Shown here: piece after piece, positions 24,897-33,439 of the stretch | How the letters are laid out: each line of letters starts with the position of its first letter | How positions within the stretch are numbered: position 1 is the first letter of the stretch | Assembly (NCBI GenBank): GCA_900468625.1 | Contig: UBUL01000022.1 | Coordinates: 1-64,000 of the forward strand | Source of the DNA: Hyphomicrobiales bacterium | GTDB lineage: Bacteria > Pseudomonadota > Alphaproteobacteria > Rhizobiales > Rhizobiaceae | Length of the DNA stretch: 64,000 bases | Reading direction: 5' to 3' | Notes under the pieces: generated by a model | The model's database searches: none | What the model was told of the DNA's origin: nothing | The model's input: only the letters and a program-made list of their open reading frames with translations | Position numbers and translations under genes: made by a program

Positions 24897-26324
24897 ATGG
24901 CAGCGGTAGCGCAATGGCCGGCACTCGACCGGAGTTCGGGCGATCTGGAAGGGCAAGTCTATCGCCTGATGCGAGACCGTATCCTTCACGGACAGATGAC
25001 GGCAGGACAGCGTGTACCGTCTACACGGACGATGGCTGTCTCGCTCGGCGTTGCGCGTTCGACCGTCGTCAATGCCTATGAACGGCTGAAGGCGGAGGGC
25101 TATCTGCAATCGACGACCGGTGCCGCAACACGCGTTGCAGCCTTTCCCTCGGCACCCTTGTCGGGGCAGGCCGCGGCGCCGTTGCCGAACCAGCCGCACG
25201 TTACGGAGTTCAAAACCGGAGGATTGTTCGAGCCCGGCGTGCCGGATGTATCAGCCTTTCCCCATGCTGCCTGGGCGCGTTGTCTGAGTGCCCGGGGCCG
25301 TTCTTTGCGAGTGCATGATCTCGGCTACAGCGATCATGGCGGTGTTCGCGAGCTGCGCGAAGCCATTCTCGATCATATCGCTGCGACGCGCGGCGTCATC
25401 GCCCGGCCCGAGCAGGTGGTGATCGTACCGTCGACAGGCGCTGCAATCGGGCTTCTCGCAAGCGTGGTAATCCGTGCCGAGGACCCGGGTGGCGATCTAG
25501 TCTGGATGGAGGATCCGGGCTACGCGACCGCGCAGGCAATCCTGCGGATGGCGGGTGCCAGGCTAGTGCCGGTATCTTGTGATGCCGAGGGTCTCGATGT
25601 CGCCCGGGGCGCCGGGTTATCGCCGCGGCTGATCTATGTCACGCCTTCGCATCAATATCCGACCGGCGTCACCATGAGCCTGTCGCGCCGTCTTGCGCTG
25701 CTCGAATTTGCACGCGCCAATAGTGCGATCGTGCTGGAAGACGATTACGACAGCGAGTTCCAATATGCCTCGCGGCCGATCGCCGCCTTGCAAGGCATCG
25801 ATCGCAGCGAGGTGGTTGCCTATATCGGCACCTTCTCGAAAACGCTCGCGCCTGGTCTGCGTGTTGCCTATGCCGTCGTGCCGTCCAGACTGGTGGCAGC
25901 GATCGAGGCGGCCCAGCGGCTGAGGGGCGCCATCGTGCCCGTTCATATCCAGGCCGCTCTGGCCGACTTCCTGCGCGAGGGACGGTTTCGTGCACATCTG
26001 CGGCAGATGAACGGCATTTATGCTGAGCGTATGGCGGCGACCGTCGAAGCACTCAATCGTCACTGCGGCATGTGGCTGGAGGTTGGAGCGGGTGCCGGCG
26101 GGCTGCAGCTGGCAAGCTGGTTCCGCGACGGAAAGACTGATGATGTTGCCATGGCGCGTATCGTCAACTCCAACGGTTTCGCGGTACGGCCGATATCGGC
26201 GCTGCATCTGGGACCTGCGCGACCCGGGCTGCTGTTCGGCATCGCCCGCATGGAGGCACGAGCCGCGGATGCGGCGGCGGCGAGGATTGCCAGGCTGCTC
26301 GCGACTGTGCCCGTCAGCGTCTGA
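24897..26324 (+). CDS. MocR/PdxR-type regulator (GntR HTH fused to aminotransferase)
   Basis: 475-residue two-domain regulator. An N-terminal GntR winged helix (QVYRLMRDRILHGQM, PSTRTMAVSLGVARSTVVNAYERL) is joined by a linker to a fold-type I aminotransferase domain with the PLP lysine in YIGTFSKTLAPGLRV and the conserved DDYDSEF. PLP or a related vitamer is probably the effector. ATG at 24897 is chosen; a TTG at 24867 would add ten residues. It is divergent from the PNPOx-like gene and likely controls it. Confidence 0.9.
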   Translation: MAAVAQWPALDRSSGDLEGQVYRLMRDRILHGQMTAGQRVPSTRTMAVSLGVARSTVVNAYERLKAEGYLQSTTGAATRVAAFPSAPLSGQAAAPLPNQPHVTEFKTGGLFEPGVPDVSAFPHAAWARCLSARGRSLRVHDLGYSDHGGVRELREAILDHIAATRGVIARPEQVVIVPSTGAAIGLLASVVIRAEDPGGDLVWMEDPGYATAQAILRMAGARLVPVSCDAEGLDVARGAGLSPRLIYVTPSHQYPTGVTMSLSRRLALLEFARANSAIVLEDDYDSEFQYASRPIAALQGIDRSEVVAYIGTFSKTLAPGLRVAYAVVPSRLVAAIEAAQRLRGAIVPVHIQAALADFLREGRFRAHLRQMNGIYAERMAATVEALNRHCGMWLEVGAGAGGLQLASWFRDGKTDDVAMARIVNSNGFAVRPISALHLGPARPGLLFGIARMEARAADAAAARIARLLATVPVSV

Positions 26325-26423
26325 GAAACATCGCCCTATGGCGGGAGCTGGACTCCCAAAAAACTCGAACGGCGATGGCCGCTCGAAATATTTATGGAAG
26401 TATAGTGGATCGGTGCGCGGCCG

Positions 26424-27005
26424 TCAGATCTCGTTCCAGTGGCGGATGACCGGCTCGGTCAGGTCATGCTCGTAGCCGAGCACGCTGATGCTTGTCGTGT
26501 CGAGAACCAGATGCGCGCCGCCTTCCGGCGGCAGTCCGACCCAGCGGGCGGCGAAGACGCGCAGGAAATGGGCGCTGGAAAAGATCAGGACCGGGCCGTT
26601 GATGGCACGAAGTTCACCGATGATCCGGTCGGCGCGGGCGCCGACATCGGCGGCCATTTCCCCATTCGGGCAGCCGTCGCGAAAGACCTGCCAGCCGGGG
26701 CGTTCGGCGAGGATCGCCTTGGTGGTGATGCCCTCGTAGGCGCCGTAATCCCATTCCGCGAGGTCATCCTTGACGACGCGCCGGTCGCCGAAGCCAGCCA
26801 GTGCGCAGGTGTTTTGTGCGCGCTGCGACGGGCTCGACCAGACGGCGGCGAAATTGATCGAAGGCAGGCGGCCGGCAAGTTTGCGGGCCGCTTCCTCGCC
26901 GGCAGCGGTCAGGGGAATATCGGTGCGGCCGGTGTGCCTGCCGGAAAGGCTCCACTCCGTCTGCCCGTGGCGTACGAGATAGACTTCGGGATAGGCGCTG
27001 CTCAT
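26424..27005 (-). CDS. Histidine phosphatase family protein
   Basis: 193-residue branch-1 histidine phosphatase (phosphoglycerate-mutase fold). The phosphohistidine motif LVRHGQTEWSLSGRHTGRTD lies at residues 10-29, the second catalytic histidine is in FSSAHFLRVFAARW, and Arg and Glu positions (SPSQRAQNT, LAEWDYGAYEG) are conserved. It removes a phosphate from a sugar phosphate or other small molecule. The standing is monocistronic, flanked by intergenic gaps, so no partner can be named. Confidence 0.87.
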   Translation of the reverse strand: MSSAYPEVYLVRHGQTEWSLSGRHTGRTDIPLTAAGEEAARKLAGRLPSINFAAVWSSPSQRAQNTCALAGFGDRRVVKDDLAEWDYGAYEGITTKAILAERPGWQVFRDGCPNGEMAADVGARADRIIGELRAINGPVLIFSSAHFLRVFAARWVGLPPEGGAHLVLDTTSISVLGYEHDLTEPVIRHWNEI

Positions 27006-27136
27006 GCCGTCTCTCCTTTTCGCTTGGCGTGCGAAATTCTTCGCATCTGCGAAGAATTCTGTCGAGCGTTAAAGCCGGTCGAAAGCTGAATCGACAACAG
27101 CCTGCAAATCCAAGGCTTTGTAGACTGTTGTGAATC

Positions 27137-27343
27137 TCATCGTTTTACGGCGCGACGGACGCTGTAGAGCAGGATGGCGAGACAACCGACCAGCAGGAGA
27201 AGGCCGCCCATGAGCGGCGGCATGGCGAGAAACTCCACGGCGCCGGCAATGACGAGGATAAGGATGAGGCAGAGCGTGGCCAAGCTGCCGTCATCGATGA
27301 ACATGCCGATGAGTTCGGATAGGGCGATACGGAGGACGGTCAT
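27137..27343 (-). CDS. Small two-helix membrane protein coupled to the COG4280-like gene
   Basis: 68-residue protein with two hydrophobic segments (LATLCLILILVIAGAVEFLA and PLMGGLLLLVGCLAILLYSV) and a basic C terminus (RRAVKR). No family recognised. The start codon overlaps the stop of the upstream gene by 4 bp (ATGA), so its translation is coupled to the transporter-like protein, and it may be a small subunit or accessory of it. The longer frame back to 27451 lies inside that gene and is not used. Confidence 0.72.
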   Translation of the reverse strand: MTVLRIALSELIGMFIDDGSLATLCLILILVIAGAVEFLAMPPLMGGLLLLVGCLAILLYSVRRAVKR

Positions 27344-28086
27344 TGGGCTGCCTTTGCCGTTTGGTTGCCGCGCAGGCCGCGGACGATGGCGTAGGAGGCG
27401 AGCGAGACGATCGCAAAGATGGCGATCAAGGCGAGATCCTCTCCCGGCCAATGGGCGCCGATGCCTTCGCCGGTCCAGAAGATGCCAAAGCTGGTGAGCA
27501 TCAGGCCGACGACGAATTTGAGGGTGTTTTCCGGTACGCTGGCAAGCGGGCGATGCACCAGCAGCCCGATCAGCATCACAAGTATGAAGGCGACCAGCGC
27601 GCCGAGGGCGGCATAGAGCGTGAGGCCATGCGCACCGCCAACCGCGATAACGATAAAGACCACTTCGACGCCTTCCAGCAGCACCGCCTTGAAGGAGGCG
27701 AGGCCGGCCAGATAATCGGCGCGGCGATCCGTGGATTGTGCCCTTAGCACTGCCGTCTCCTTCGAAAAGGCTGCTTCCTCGTCATGCAGGGCGATGACAC
27801 CGAGCGAACGGAGAATGGCTTTGCGCAGCCAGCGCATGCCGAAGAGGATCAGCAGAACGCCGACGACGAACTGCAGTATTTCGATCGGTATCAGCGTGAG
27901 CAGCGGTCCGAAGATGAGGACGAGGGCCGCCAGCAGGGCAAGCGCAAGGGCAGCGCCCGTCAGTGCCGGGCGCCAGCTTCGCGTGACGCCAACAGCGAGA
28001 ACGATGGTGAAGGCTTCGACGACCTCGACGAAGGAGCCGAGGAAGGACGCCGTCACGGTGGAGAGAATGGGTGTGAGGCTGTTCAT
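27340..28086 (-). CDS. COG4280-like multi-pass membrane protein with internal repeat
   Basis: 248-residue polytopic membrane protein of about seven helices. It shows an internal duplication: FVEVVEAFTIVLAVG (residues 19-33) matches LLEGVEVVFIVIAVG (136-150), each with an ExxE motif (21-24 and 138-141), and IEILQFVVGVLLILFG matches ENTLKFVVGLMLTSFG. A charged cytoplasmic loop (HDEEAAFSKE, about 101-110) separates the halves. Paired acidic motifs in inverted or tandem repeats are typical of small cation transporters such as the UPF0016 and LysE types, but the substrate is unknown. It forms a unit with the 68-residue protein at 27137. Confidence 0.78.
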   Translation of the reverse strand: MNSLTPILSTVTASFLGSFVEVVEAFTIVLAVGVTRSWRPALTGAALALALLAALVLIFGPLLTLIPIEILQFVVGVLLILFGMRWLRKAILRSLGVIALHDEEAAFSKETAVLRAQSTDRRADYLAGLASFKAVLLEGVEVVFIVIAVGGAHGLTLYAALGALVAFILVMLIGLLVHRPLASVPENTLKFVVGLMLTSFGIFWTGEGIGAHWPGEDLALIAIFAIVSLASYAIVRGLRGNQTAKAAQ

Positions 28087-28227
28087 GAAACGATTCCCGA
28101 ATGACGGTTAGGGCTTTGAATTCGAATGATGTTTTCCGGGTAGCTGTTCTTCATCTTTTGGGTGAGCGTATGCTCGGGCGAAGATCGTCGCCACATGGAT
28201 GCTTCCGCTTGGTACCATCGGCGCCGC

Positions 28228-29127
28228 TCACTTGCGTTTTCTCGTACCGCGCTTGCTCCATGCCTTGTCGATAGCGCCGCGCAACTGGCTGAGTTGGTCA
28301 AGGCTGTCCAAGGCCGCGTCCTGGCCTTTTGCGGCGAGCGCGACGATCAACGCCTCAATCAGCACCAGCGTGCCGGCATGCATGGCCAGGTGGCCGGCAT
28401 TGCCGCGCGGGACGGGCAGGATTTCCGCGACTTTATCCGCAACCAGCAGGCCCAGGTCATCGCTGATCAGGATGACTGGCACGCCGCGCCGACCTGCATG
28501 CTCGAGCAGTACCTCCACTTCGCGGTAGAGCGGCGCATAGGCCATCAGCAGTACCACATCGCCCGCACCTATCCAGAGCAGACGATCCGCGAGCGTGACG
28601 CCGGAGGCGGTAAGCGCGTTGGTTGGCAGGCCGATGCGGTTGAACTGAAGGCTGGCATAATCCGCCACGGCGCCGGACGGGCCAATGCCGAAGACATGGC
28701 GCCTGGCAGCATTTGCGAGAATATCGATGCAACGCTCGAAGCTTGCGGCGAATTCCTCATGCTGGAGAACGTCCAGAGCCTGTTGATGCATACCCAAGAC
28801 ATGGCGAAGCGCATTGCTCGCCTGATTGCCTGTTTCCGCCAGCGTGCGCTCCATGCGTGCTTTGGGTGAAGGCGTTCCGGTCAGCTCGGCAAGCAGGGCG
28901 GCCCGCAGTGTCGACAGGCTTTCGAAGCCAAGGGCGCGGGCAGTGCGCACGACCGTTGCATCGCTTGTGCCGGCGAGTTGCGCGATCTGCGCTGCCGAAT
29001 TCAGCAAGACGGCCTGCTTCTGATCGGTGAAGAAGCGAGCGATGCGCTGCTCCGCAGGCGCCAGCGCCTCGATCGCGCCGAGAACCCGGTCGTCGAAAGT
29101 ATGAGGCTTTTGCGTCTTCTCTTTCAT
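28228..29127 (-). CDS. MurR/RpiR family regulator, full length
   Basis: 299-residue regulator with an N-terminal HTH_6 domain (PAEQRIARFFTDQKQAVLL, AQIAQLAGTSDATVVRTARALGF) and a C-terminal SIS domain (RRHVFGIGPSGAVADY, GDVVLLMAYAPLYREVEVLLEHA). The start at 29127 begins the family N terminus; upstream frame to 29340 has no similarity. Unlike the fragment at 17872 it keeps the whole sensor domain. A pair of palindromes lies 16-57 bp before the start codon, indicating autoregulation. The LLM monooxygenase gene ends 152 bp upstream on the same strand; whether it is a target is unclear. Confidence 0.87.
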   Translation of the reverse strand: MKEKTQKPHTFDDRVLGAIEALAPAEQRIARFFTDQKQAVLLNSAAQIAQLAGTSDATVVRTARALGFESLSTLRAALLAELTGTPSPKARMERTLAETGNQASNALRHVLGMHQQALDVLQHEEFAASFERCIDILANAARRHVFGIGPSGAVADYASLQFNRIGLPTNALTASGVTLADRLLWIGAGDVVLLMAYAPLYREVEVLLEHAGRRGVPVILISDDLGLLVADKVAEILPVPRGNAGHLAMHAGTLVLIEALIVALAAKGQDAALDSLDQLSQLRGAIDKAWSKRGTRKRK

Positions 29128-29142
29128 CCGGCGCCTTTGATT

Positions 29143-29184
29143 GTAGCAAATGCTACTGATATCATTATCCGTAGCATTTACTGC
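29143..29184. promoter_or_regulatory. Palindromic sites before the RpiR gene
   Basis: GTAGCA-AA-TGCTAC (29143-29156) is a perfect inverted repeat. A related sequence GTAGCATTTACTGC lies at 29171-29184, 28 bp downstream on the plus strand. Two sites close to the start codon suggest autoregulation by the RpiR protein. Confidence 0.6.
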
Positions 29185-29279
29185 AAAGACATGACAGCAG
29201 AAAAGCGGCGGGCGCCTCGCTGTGCTGCGAAGCGCCCGCTGATTTGATCGAAAGGCGAAGACGGAGATATGCGGTGGTG

Positions 29280-30317
29280 TTACGCCTGCAGCGCAGCGCG
29301 CACGGCGGGGATCACCTTCCGACCATAGAGTTCGATGCATCGCATCATCTTCTCGTGACCGAGCGCGCCGGCACTGTACTTCAGCTGGAAGCGATCGATG
29401 CCGAGCGTCTTGATGACGGGGGCAAGCTTGGCGGCGACCGTCTCGGGCGAACCGACATAGAGGGAGCCCTTTTCGATCTCGTTGTCGAATTCGTTCCGGG
29501 TCATGGGCGGCCAGCCGCGCTCGCGGCCGATGCGGTCACGCATGGCCTTGAAGCAGGGCCATAGCTCCTCGCGCGCCTGTTCGTCCGTCTCGGCGACATA
29601 GCCGGGCGAGTGGATGCCGATCGGCCGCACGGGCTTGCCGAGCTGTTCGAAAGCGCGGTGATAGAGGTCGATATAAGGCTGAAAGCGATAGGGGCTGCCG
29701 CCGATGATCGCCAGCATCAGCGGCAGATCGTAGTGAGCCGCGCGCACCACCGATTCCGGGCTGCCGCCGACGCCGATCCAGGTCTTCAGCTGACCGCTCT
29801 CGATGGTCGGGAAGACTTTCTGGTTGCGCAGCGGCGGGCGGATGCTGCCCTGCCAGTTCACCGGCTCGTTCTTGAGCAGGGCGGCGAACAGATCGAGCTT
29901 TTCCTCGAACAGCTGCTCATACTGCGATAGCTCGAAGCCGAACAACGGGAAGGACTCCGTAAAGGAGCCGCGGCCGAGAATGACTTCCGCACGGCCGTTC
30001 GAAATGGCGTTCAAGCTGGAGAAGCGCTGGAAGACGCGGATCGGGTCATCCGAGCTCAGCACCGTCACGGCCGATCCCAGATGGATCTTCGATGTGCTGC
30101 TGGCGATGGCGGCGAGGACCGTTTCGGGCGAGGAGACCGCGAAGTCTTCACGGTGATGCTCGCCGATACCAAAGAAATCGATCCCGAGCTGATCGGCAAG
30201 GACACCTTCCGCGACGACATTGCGGAGGACCTGCGCATGCGGCAGCGGCGTGCCCGTGTCGTCAAAGGTCACGTCGCCGAAAGTATCGAGTCCGAATTCG
30301 ACATTATTTACTGTCAT
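29280..30317 (-). CDS. LLM-class flavin-dependent oxidoreductase
   Basis: 345-residue bacterial-luciferase-like monooxygenase. FFGIGEHHREDFAVSSPETVLAAIA (quoted from FFGIGEHHREDFAVSS), LGSAVTVLSSDDPIRVFQRF and the phosphate-binding WIGVGGSPESVVRAA segment are typical. FMNH2 and oxygen are the expected cosubstrates. The frame is full length with an ATG at 30317. It is divergent from a small cupin gene (30518) with a 200-bp gap in which no clear operator was recognised. Confidence 0.87.
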   Translation of the reverse strand: MTVNNVEFGLDTFGDVTFDDTGTPLPHAQVLRNVVAEGVLADQLGIDFFGIGEHHREDFAVSSPETVLAAIASSTSKIHLGSAVTVLSSDDPIRVFQRFSSLNAISNGRAEVILGRGSFTESFPLFGFELSQYEQLFEEKLDLFAALLKNEPVNWQGSIRPPLRNQKVFPTIESGQLKTWIGVGGSPESVVRAAHYDLPLMLAIIGGSPYRFQPYIDLYHRAFEQLGKPVRPIGIHSPGYVAETDEQAREELWPCFKAMRDRIGRERGWPPMTRNEFDNEIEKGSLYVGSPETVAAKLAPVIKTLGIDRFQLKYSAGALGHEKMMRCIELYGRKVIPAVRAALQA

Positions 30318-30517
30318 GGTTTTTCCTGTCGTCCGTCGAAATGCTGTTGAGCAGGCATGTAGTGTCGTTCCCGATCATCAGCCACCCAGAAAGTTTCGGC
30401 GGAAACCTTCGAGGAATTCGATAGACGTGGGCGCTGGCCGGCGTTGCCTTCGGTCCTGCCGGCGCCAATATTAGCGGCAACGACGTCAAGCCGTTTGAAC
30501 CCTGAAGGAGGAAACAT

Positions 30518-30895
30518 ATGGCCATACTGAAAAAGGTTAATCTTACCAAAGCCTTTGCAGCCTTCGATGAGACGTGGAGTCCGCATGTCGGCGGCGACAT
30601 CAATGATTTTCAGATCAAGCTCACGAAGCTGGAAGGCGCTTTTCATTGGCACCATCATGAGGAGGAAGACGAGCTGTTCCTCGTCGTCAGGGGCACGCTG
30701 CGTATGAGGCTGCGCGAGGAAAACGGCGGCGATATCGTCCTTGGACCTGGCGAATACATCATCGTACCGCATGGGGTGGAACATTGCCCGGTCGCCGAGC
30801 CGGCCTGCGAGGTCCTGCTCTTCGAACGCAATACGACACTCAATACCGGCAATGTGGAAAACGAACGGACGATCCACGAACCGAAGCGTCTTTGA
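30518..30895 (+). CDS. Single-domain cupin protein
   Basis: 125-residue cupin with both metal motifs: WHHHEEEDELFLVVRG (cupin motif 1) and VPHGVEHCPVAEP (motif 2). A Mn, Fe or Zn centre is expected. The start has GAAGGAGGAAACAT before it. Small cupins of this group act as isomerases, dioxygenases or binding proteins; nothing nearby settles which. It is divergent from the luciferase-like gene. Confidence 0.85.
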   Translation: MAILKKVNLTKAFAAFDETWSPHVGGDINDFQIKLTKLEGAFHWHHHEEEDELFLVVRGTLRMRLREENGGDIVLGPGEYIIVPHGVEHCPVAEPACEVLLFERNTTLNTGNVENERTIHEPKRL

Positions 30896-30952
30896 GCGAT
30901 ATTGATCGATCGGCGGCCCCGTCGATGCAGGGGCTGCCGATCAACCTTCAGC

Positions 30953-32635
30953 CTATCGGTTCAGCGCCAGCTTGTTCGATGGCGTGCGGCAGGGAGCGAA
31001 TACGTCCAGCTTGGGATCGTAGACCTTCGTCGAGACATCCATCATGCCGAGAACGCTGTGGAAGATATTGTCGTGGGAGTAGGTGCCCTCGGCTGCGCGT
31101 TTGGCGAGGCAGGCCATGTCGAAACCGGCGGCTTTGGCGAGATCGTCGGCCATCCACACCAGCATCGGCACCTGCGTCTGCTGAGCCGGCGCGATGATAT
31201 AGGGCGTGCCGTGCAGATAGATGCCGTTTTCGCCGAGTGACTCGCCGTGATCGGAGAAATAGAGCACGGAGCCGGATACGGTGTTCGCGCGCTGCTTCAG
31301 CTTGTCGATGACCATCGAGACGACGTGATCCGTATAAAGGATCGTATTGTCGTAAGCGTTGGTGATTTCCTCTTGCGAGCAGGAGCTGAAATCATTCGAA
31401 CGGCAATCCGGCTGGAACCGGCGGAATTCCTCCGGATAGCGCTGATAATAGGCGGGGCCATGGCTGCCGAGCTGGTGCAGCACCAGCACGCTGTCGCCTC
31501 TTATATTGTTCAGCCAGCCGTCGATCCTGTCGACAAGGATCTCGTCCCTGCATTCGTCGTCCTTGCAGAAACGCGGGTCGGCGGACGGCGGCAGATAGGT
31601 ATAGGAGACGCGGTTCGCCACGTCGTAACTGCCGGTGTCGTTGTCGAGCCAGGTCACATCGACCTTTGCACGGGTCAGCACATCGAGCAGGTTTTCCGTC
31701 TCGAGTCCTTTGCGATGCGAATACTGCGTCCGCGTATAGACCGAGAACAGGCAGGGTATGGAGGTTGCCGTCGCTGTGCCGCAGCTGCTTGTGTTGGGGA
31801 AATAGACGACATTGCGCTTTGCCAGTTCCGGATTGGTCATCTTGGCGTAGCCGCCAAGCGAGAAATCCTGCGCGCGGGCCGTCTCTCCGGCCACGATGAT
31901 CGTCACGCGCGGTTTGCCTTTGTCCACCACGCCCACCCTGCGGGCATCCGTTCCCAGCGGCTCGGCGACGACGTCCGAATTCCTTTGGGCGTCGATGACG
32001 TAGCGAACCGCGCTCGCGATCGGCATCACCGGGTTGAGCGTATCCATCAGGTCGCGATGCGCGCGCCCGACGCCGGCATAGGTTTTATAGAAGCTGGTGC
32101 CGGCAGCAACGAAGATCGCCGTACAGGCGAGAATGACGAGGGTGTTGTAGGCAAGCTTCTTGAGGATGGGTCGATGGGCGATCCTGACCCATCCGATGAC
32201 GAGCGAAGGCAGGACACCCGTCAGCAGGACATATGTCATGAATCGCGCCGTGATCAGATGCGCGCTTTCCGCGCCCGTCGATACGGCTGCATTGCGGATC
32301 ATCTCCTTGTCGATGATGACGCCGAACTGATCGTTGAACCAGGACGACACGGACGCCACCATCACAAAGAAGATGAGCACCGGCTTCGTGACGTATTTGG
32401 CGGAGAAAAGGATGAAGAGCCCCGCCACGCCGGCCGAAATACCGGCTATGAAGGCGATAAAGGCGGCCGGCTCGGCCGTGAAATAGCCGGATGCCTTGAT
32501 CCAGAACATCCGGTTTGTCACAAGAAGTACATAGAGGGCGGTTATGAGGCAGAGTAAGACGCTACCGACGGCTGGCCTGATATTTTGCCGGCCGAATGGT
32601 GCCTGTTTATGGGTCAATGACGTTCTCCGAGGCAT
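30953..32635 (-). CDS. eptA: Lipid A phosphoethanolamine transferase (EptA type)
   Basis: 560-residue inner-membrane enzyme. Five N-terminal helices (residues 22-175) anchor a periplasmic alkaline-phosphatase-like catalytic domain with VAGETARAQDFSLGGY (about 248-263), the nucleophile loop SSCGTATATSIPC (283-295), HQLGSHGPAYYQRYP, and the metal site SDHGESLGENGIYLHG. It transfers phosphoethanolamine from phosphatidylethanolamine to lipid A phosphate and so reduces binding of cationic peptides. In many bacteria eptA is controlled by a PmrA/BasR two-component system; here a truncated response regulator lies divergently 216 bp away. Confidence 0.88.
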   Translation of the reverse strand: MPRRTSLTHKQAPFGRQNIRPAVGSVLLCLITALYVLLVTNRMFWIKASGYFTAEPAAFIAFIAGISAGVAGLFILFSAKYVTKPVLIFFVMVASVSSWFNDQFGVIIDKEMIRNAAVSTGAESAHLITARFMTYVLLTGVLPSLVIGWVRIAHRPILKKLAYNTLVILACTAIFVAAGTSFYKTYAGVGRAHRDLMDTLNPVMPIASAVRYVIDAQRNSDVVAEPLGTDARRVGVVDKGKPRVTIIVAGETARAQDFSLGGYAKMTNPELAKRNVVYFPNTSSCGTATATSIPCLFSVYTRTQYSHRKGLETENLLDVLTRAKVDVTWLDNDTGSYDVANRVSYTYLPPSADPRFCKDDECRDEILVDRIDGWLNNIRGDSVLVLHQLGSHGPAYYQRYPEEFRRFQPDCRSNDFSSCSQEEITNAYDNTILYTDHVVSMVIDKLKQRANTVSGSVLYFSDHGESLGENGIYLHGTPYIIAPAQQTQVPMLVWMADDLAKAAGFDMACLAKRAAEGTYSHDNIFHSVLGMMDVSTKVYDPKLDVFAPCRTPSNKLALNR

Positions 32636-32713
32636 CTGCTGTCGGTCGGGGCTGAAGACCTACTATTGCAGGATGTGCTCTGGCTGCAGAAGCCGGCGAC
32701 CATGGCGGCCAAT

Positions 32714-32799
32714 CCTGACATTTACCTGAATAGGGGTTTTGCGCGGGGCTGTTCTGCGTCCTGTCCGCATTATGTTTGCTTTCACATTCAGGATTCAGG
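32714..32799. promoter_or_regulatory. Divergent promoter region with short repeats between eptA and the response regulator
   Basis: The 216-bp gap 32636-32851 contains two CCTGA direct repeats 11 bp apart (32714 and 32725) and a perfect tandem ATTCAGG-ATTCAGG (32786-32799), which is the reverse complement of CCTGAAT at 32725-32731. Direct repeats with about one helical turn are the style of OmpR-family regulators, but the canonical PmrA box was not recognised. Confidence 0.4.
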
Positions 32800-32851
32800 T
32801 CATCGTCAGAAATAGGCATCATAGCTGCTGGTTGCAATTGGGGATGCAATC

Positions 32852-33238
32852 GTGCGGCTTCTGTTGGTCGAAGACAATCCGATTATAGGAAATGCGGTGC
32901 AGGATCATCTGCATGCGGAAGGCTGGTCCGTCGACTGGTCGATGAACCTGGAATCCGCAATCGCGGCAATTGCAGCAGCGACGCATGATGTGGTCCTCCT
33001 CGATCTTCGCTTGCCGGACGGAAGCGGCCTCGACCTGCTGAAATTCACGGAAGCGCGCGGAGATGCCACCCCCGTGATCGTCATGTCGGCCTATGATCAG
33101 CTATCGGATCAGATTGCGGCCATGAGCATCGGCGCCGTCGACTATCTGGTGAAGCCCTTTGCGCTTACCGAGATGGCGGTTCGCGTGCGAAAAGCGGCAA
33201 GGCACGGTCGCCTGATCCGCATGCGCAATGCCGGCTGA
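32852..33238 (+). pseudogene. Receiver-only remnant of an OmpR-type response regulator
   Basis: 128 residues forming one receiver domain: acidic pocket E7-D8, phosphoacceptor Asp51 in LLDLRLPDGSG, Ser79 and Lys101 in LVKPFALTEM. The start is GTG. The OmpR/PmrA-type winged helix expected after residue 120 is absent; the frame ends with unrelated sequence (RHGRLIRMRNAG) that reads as part of a phosphatase remnant on the other strand. It thus looks like a gene cut by a deletion, together with the loss of its sensor kinase. A functional stand-alone receiver cannot be ruled out. Confidence 0.7.
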
Positions 33239-33390
33239 GCAAACCGCTTTCGGGAGTGAGCCGGGGCTGCCAGCCGCAGGAGGCCGATCGCCGCCAAGCC
33301 GGCTGCAAAAATCACCAGTGACAAAAGCCAGCTCAGGACTGCGTCCGGGAGGTAATGAGCGCCGGTCGGCACACGCAGACCGGCATCGCG
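33142..33390 (-). pseudogene. C-terminal remnant of a PAP2-type phosphatase
   Basis: The minus-strand frame reads RVPTGAHYLPDAVLSWLLSL followed by a hydrophobic helix (VIFAAGLAAIGLL). R-x5-H-x3-D is the third active-site motif of PAP2 (phosphatidic acid phosphatase type 2) enzymes, and the helix is their usual last membrane segment. The motifs that should precede it are missing, because the adjoining sequence belongs to the VOC gene region. No start codon in a plausible context is present. The 3' end overlaps the broken response regulator on the opposite strand. Confidence 0.55.
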
Positions 33391-33439
33391 ATCGAGACGA
33401 TCCGACGGAGTCCGCCCTCGCGCCGCCGCCGGCCGGATT

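Noticed and set aside
13888..26350. The 15-mer CTATGGCGGGAGCTG shared at 13888-13902 and 26336-26350
   Set aside because: Similarity does not extend beyond the 15-mer plus a few bases, and only one copy forms a good hairpin, so it is not supported as a repeat family.
32636..32851. PmrA box for eptA
   Set aside because: The repeats here (CCTGA and ATTCAGG) do not match the PmrA consensus, so only unspecified direct repeats are reported.
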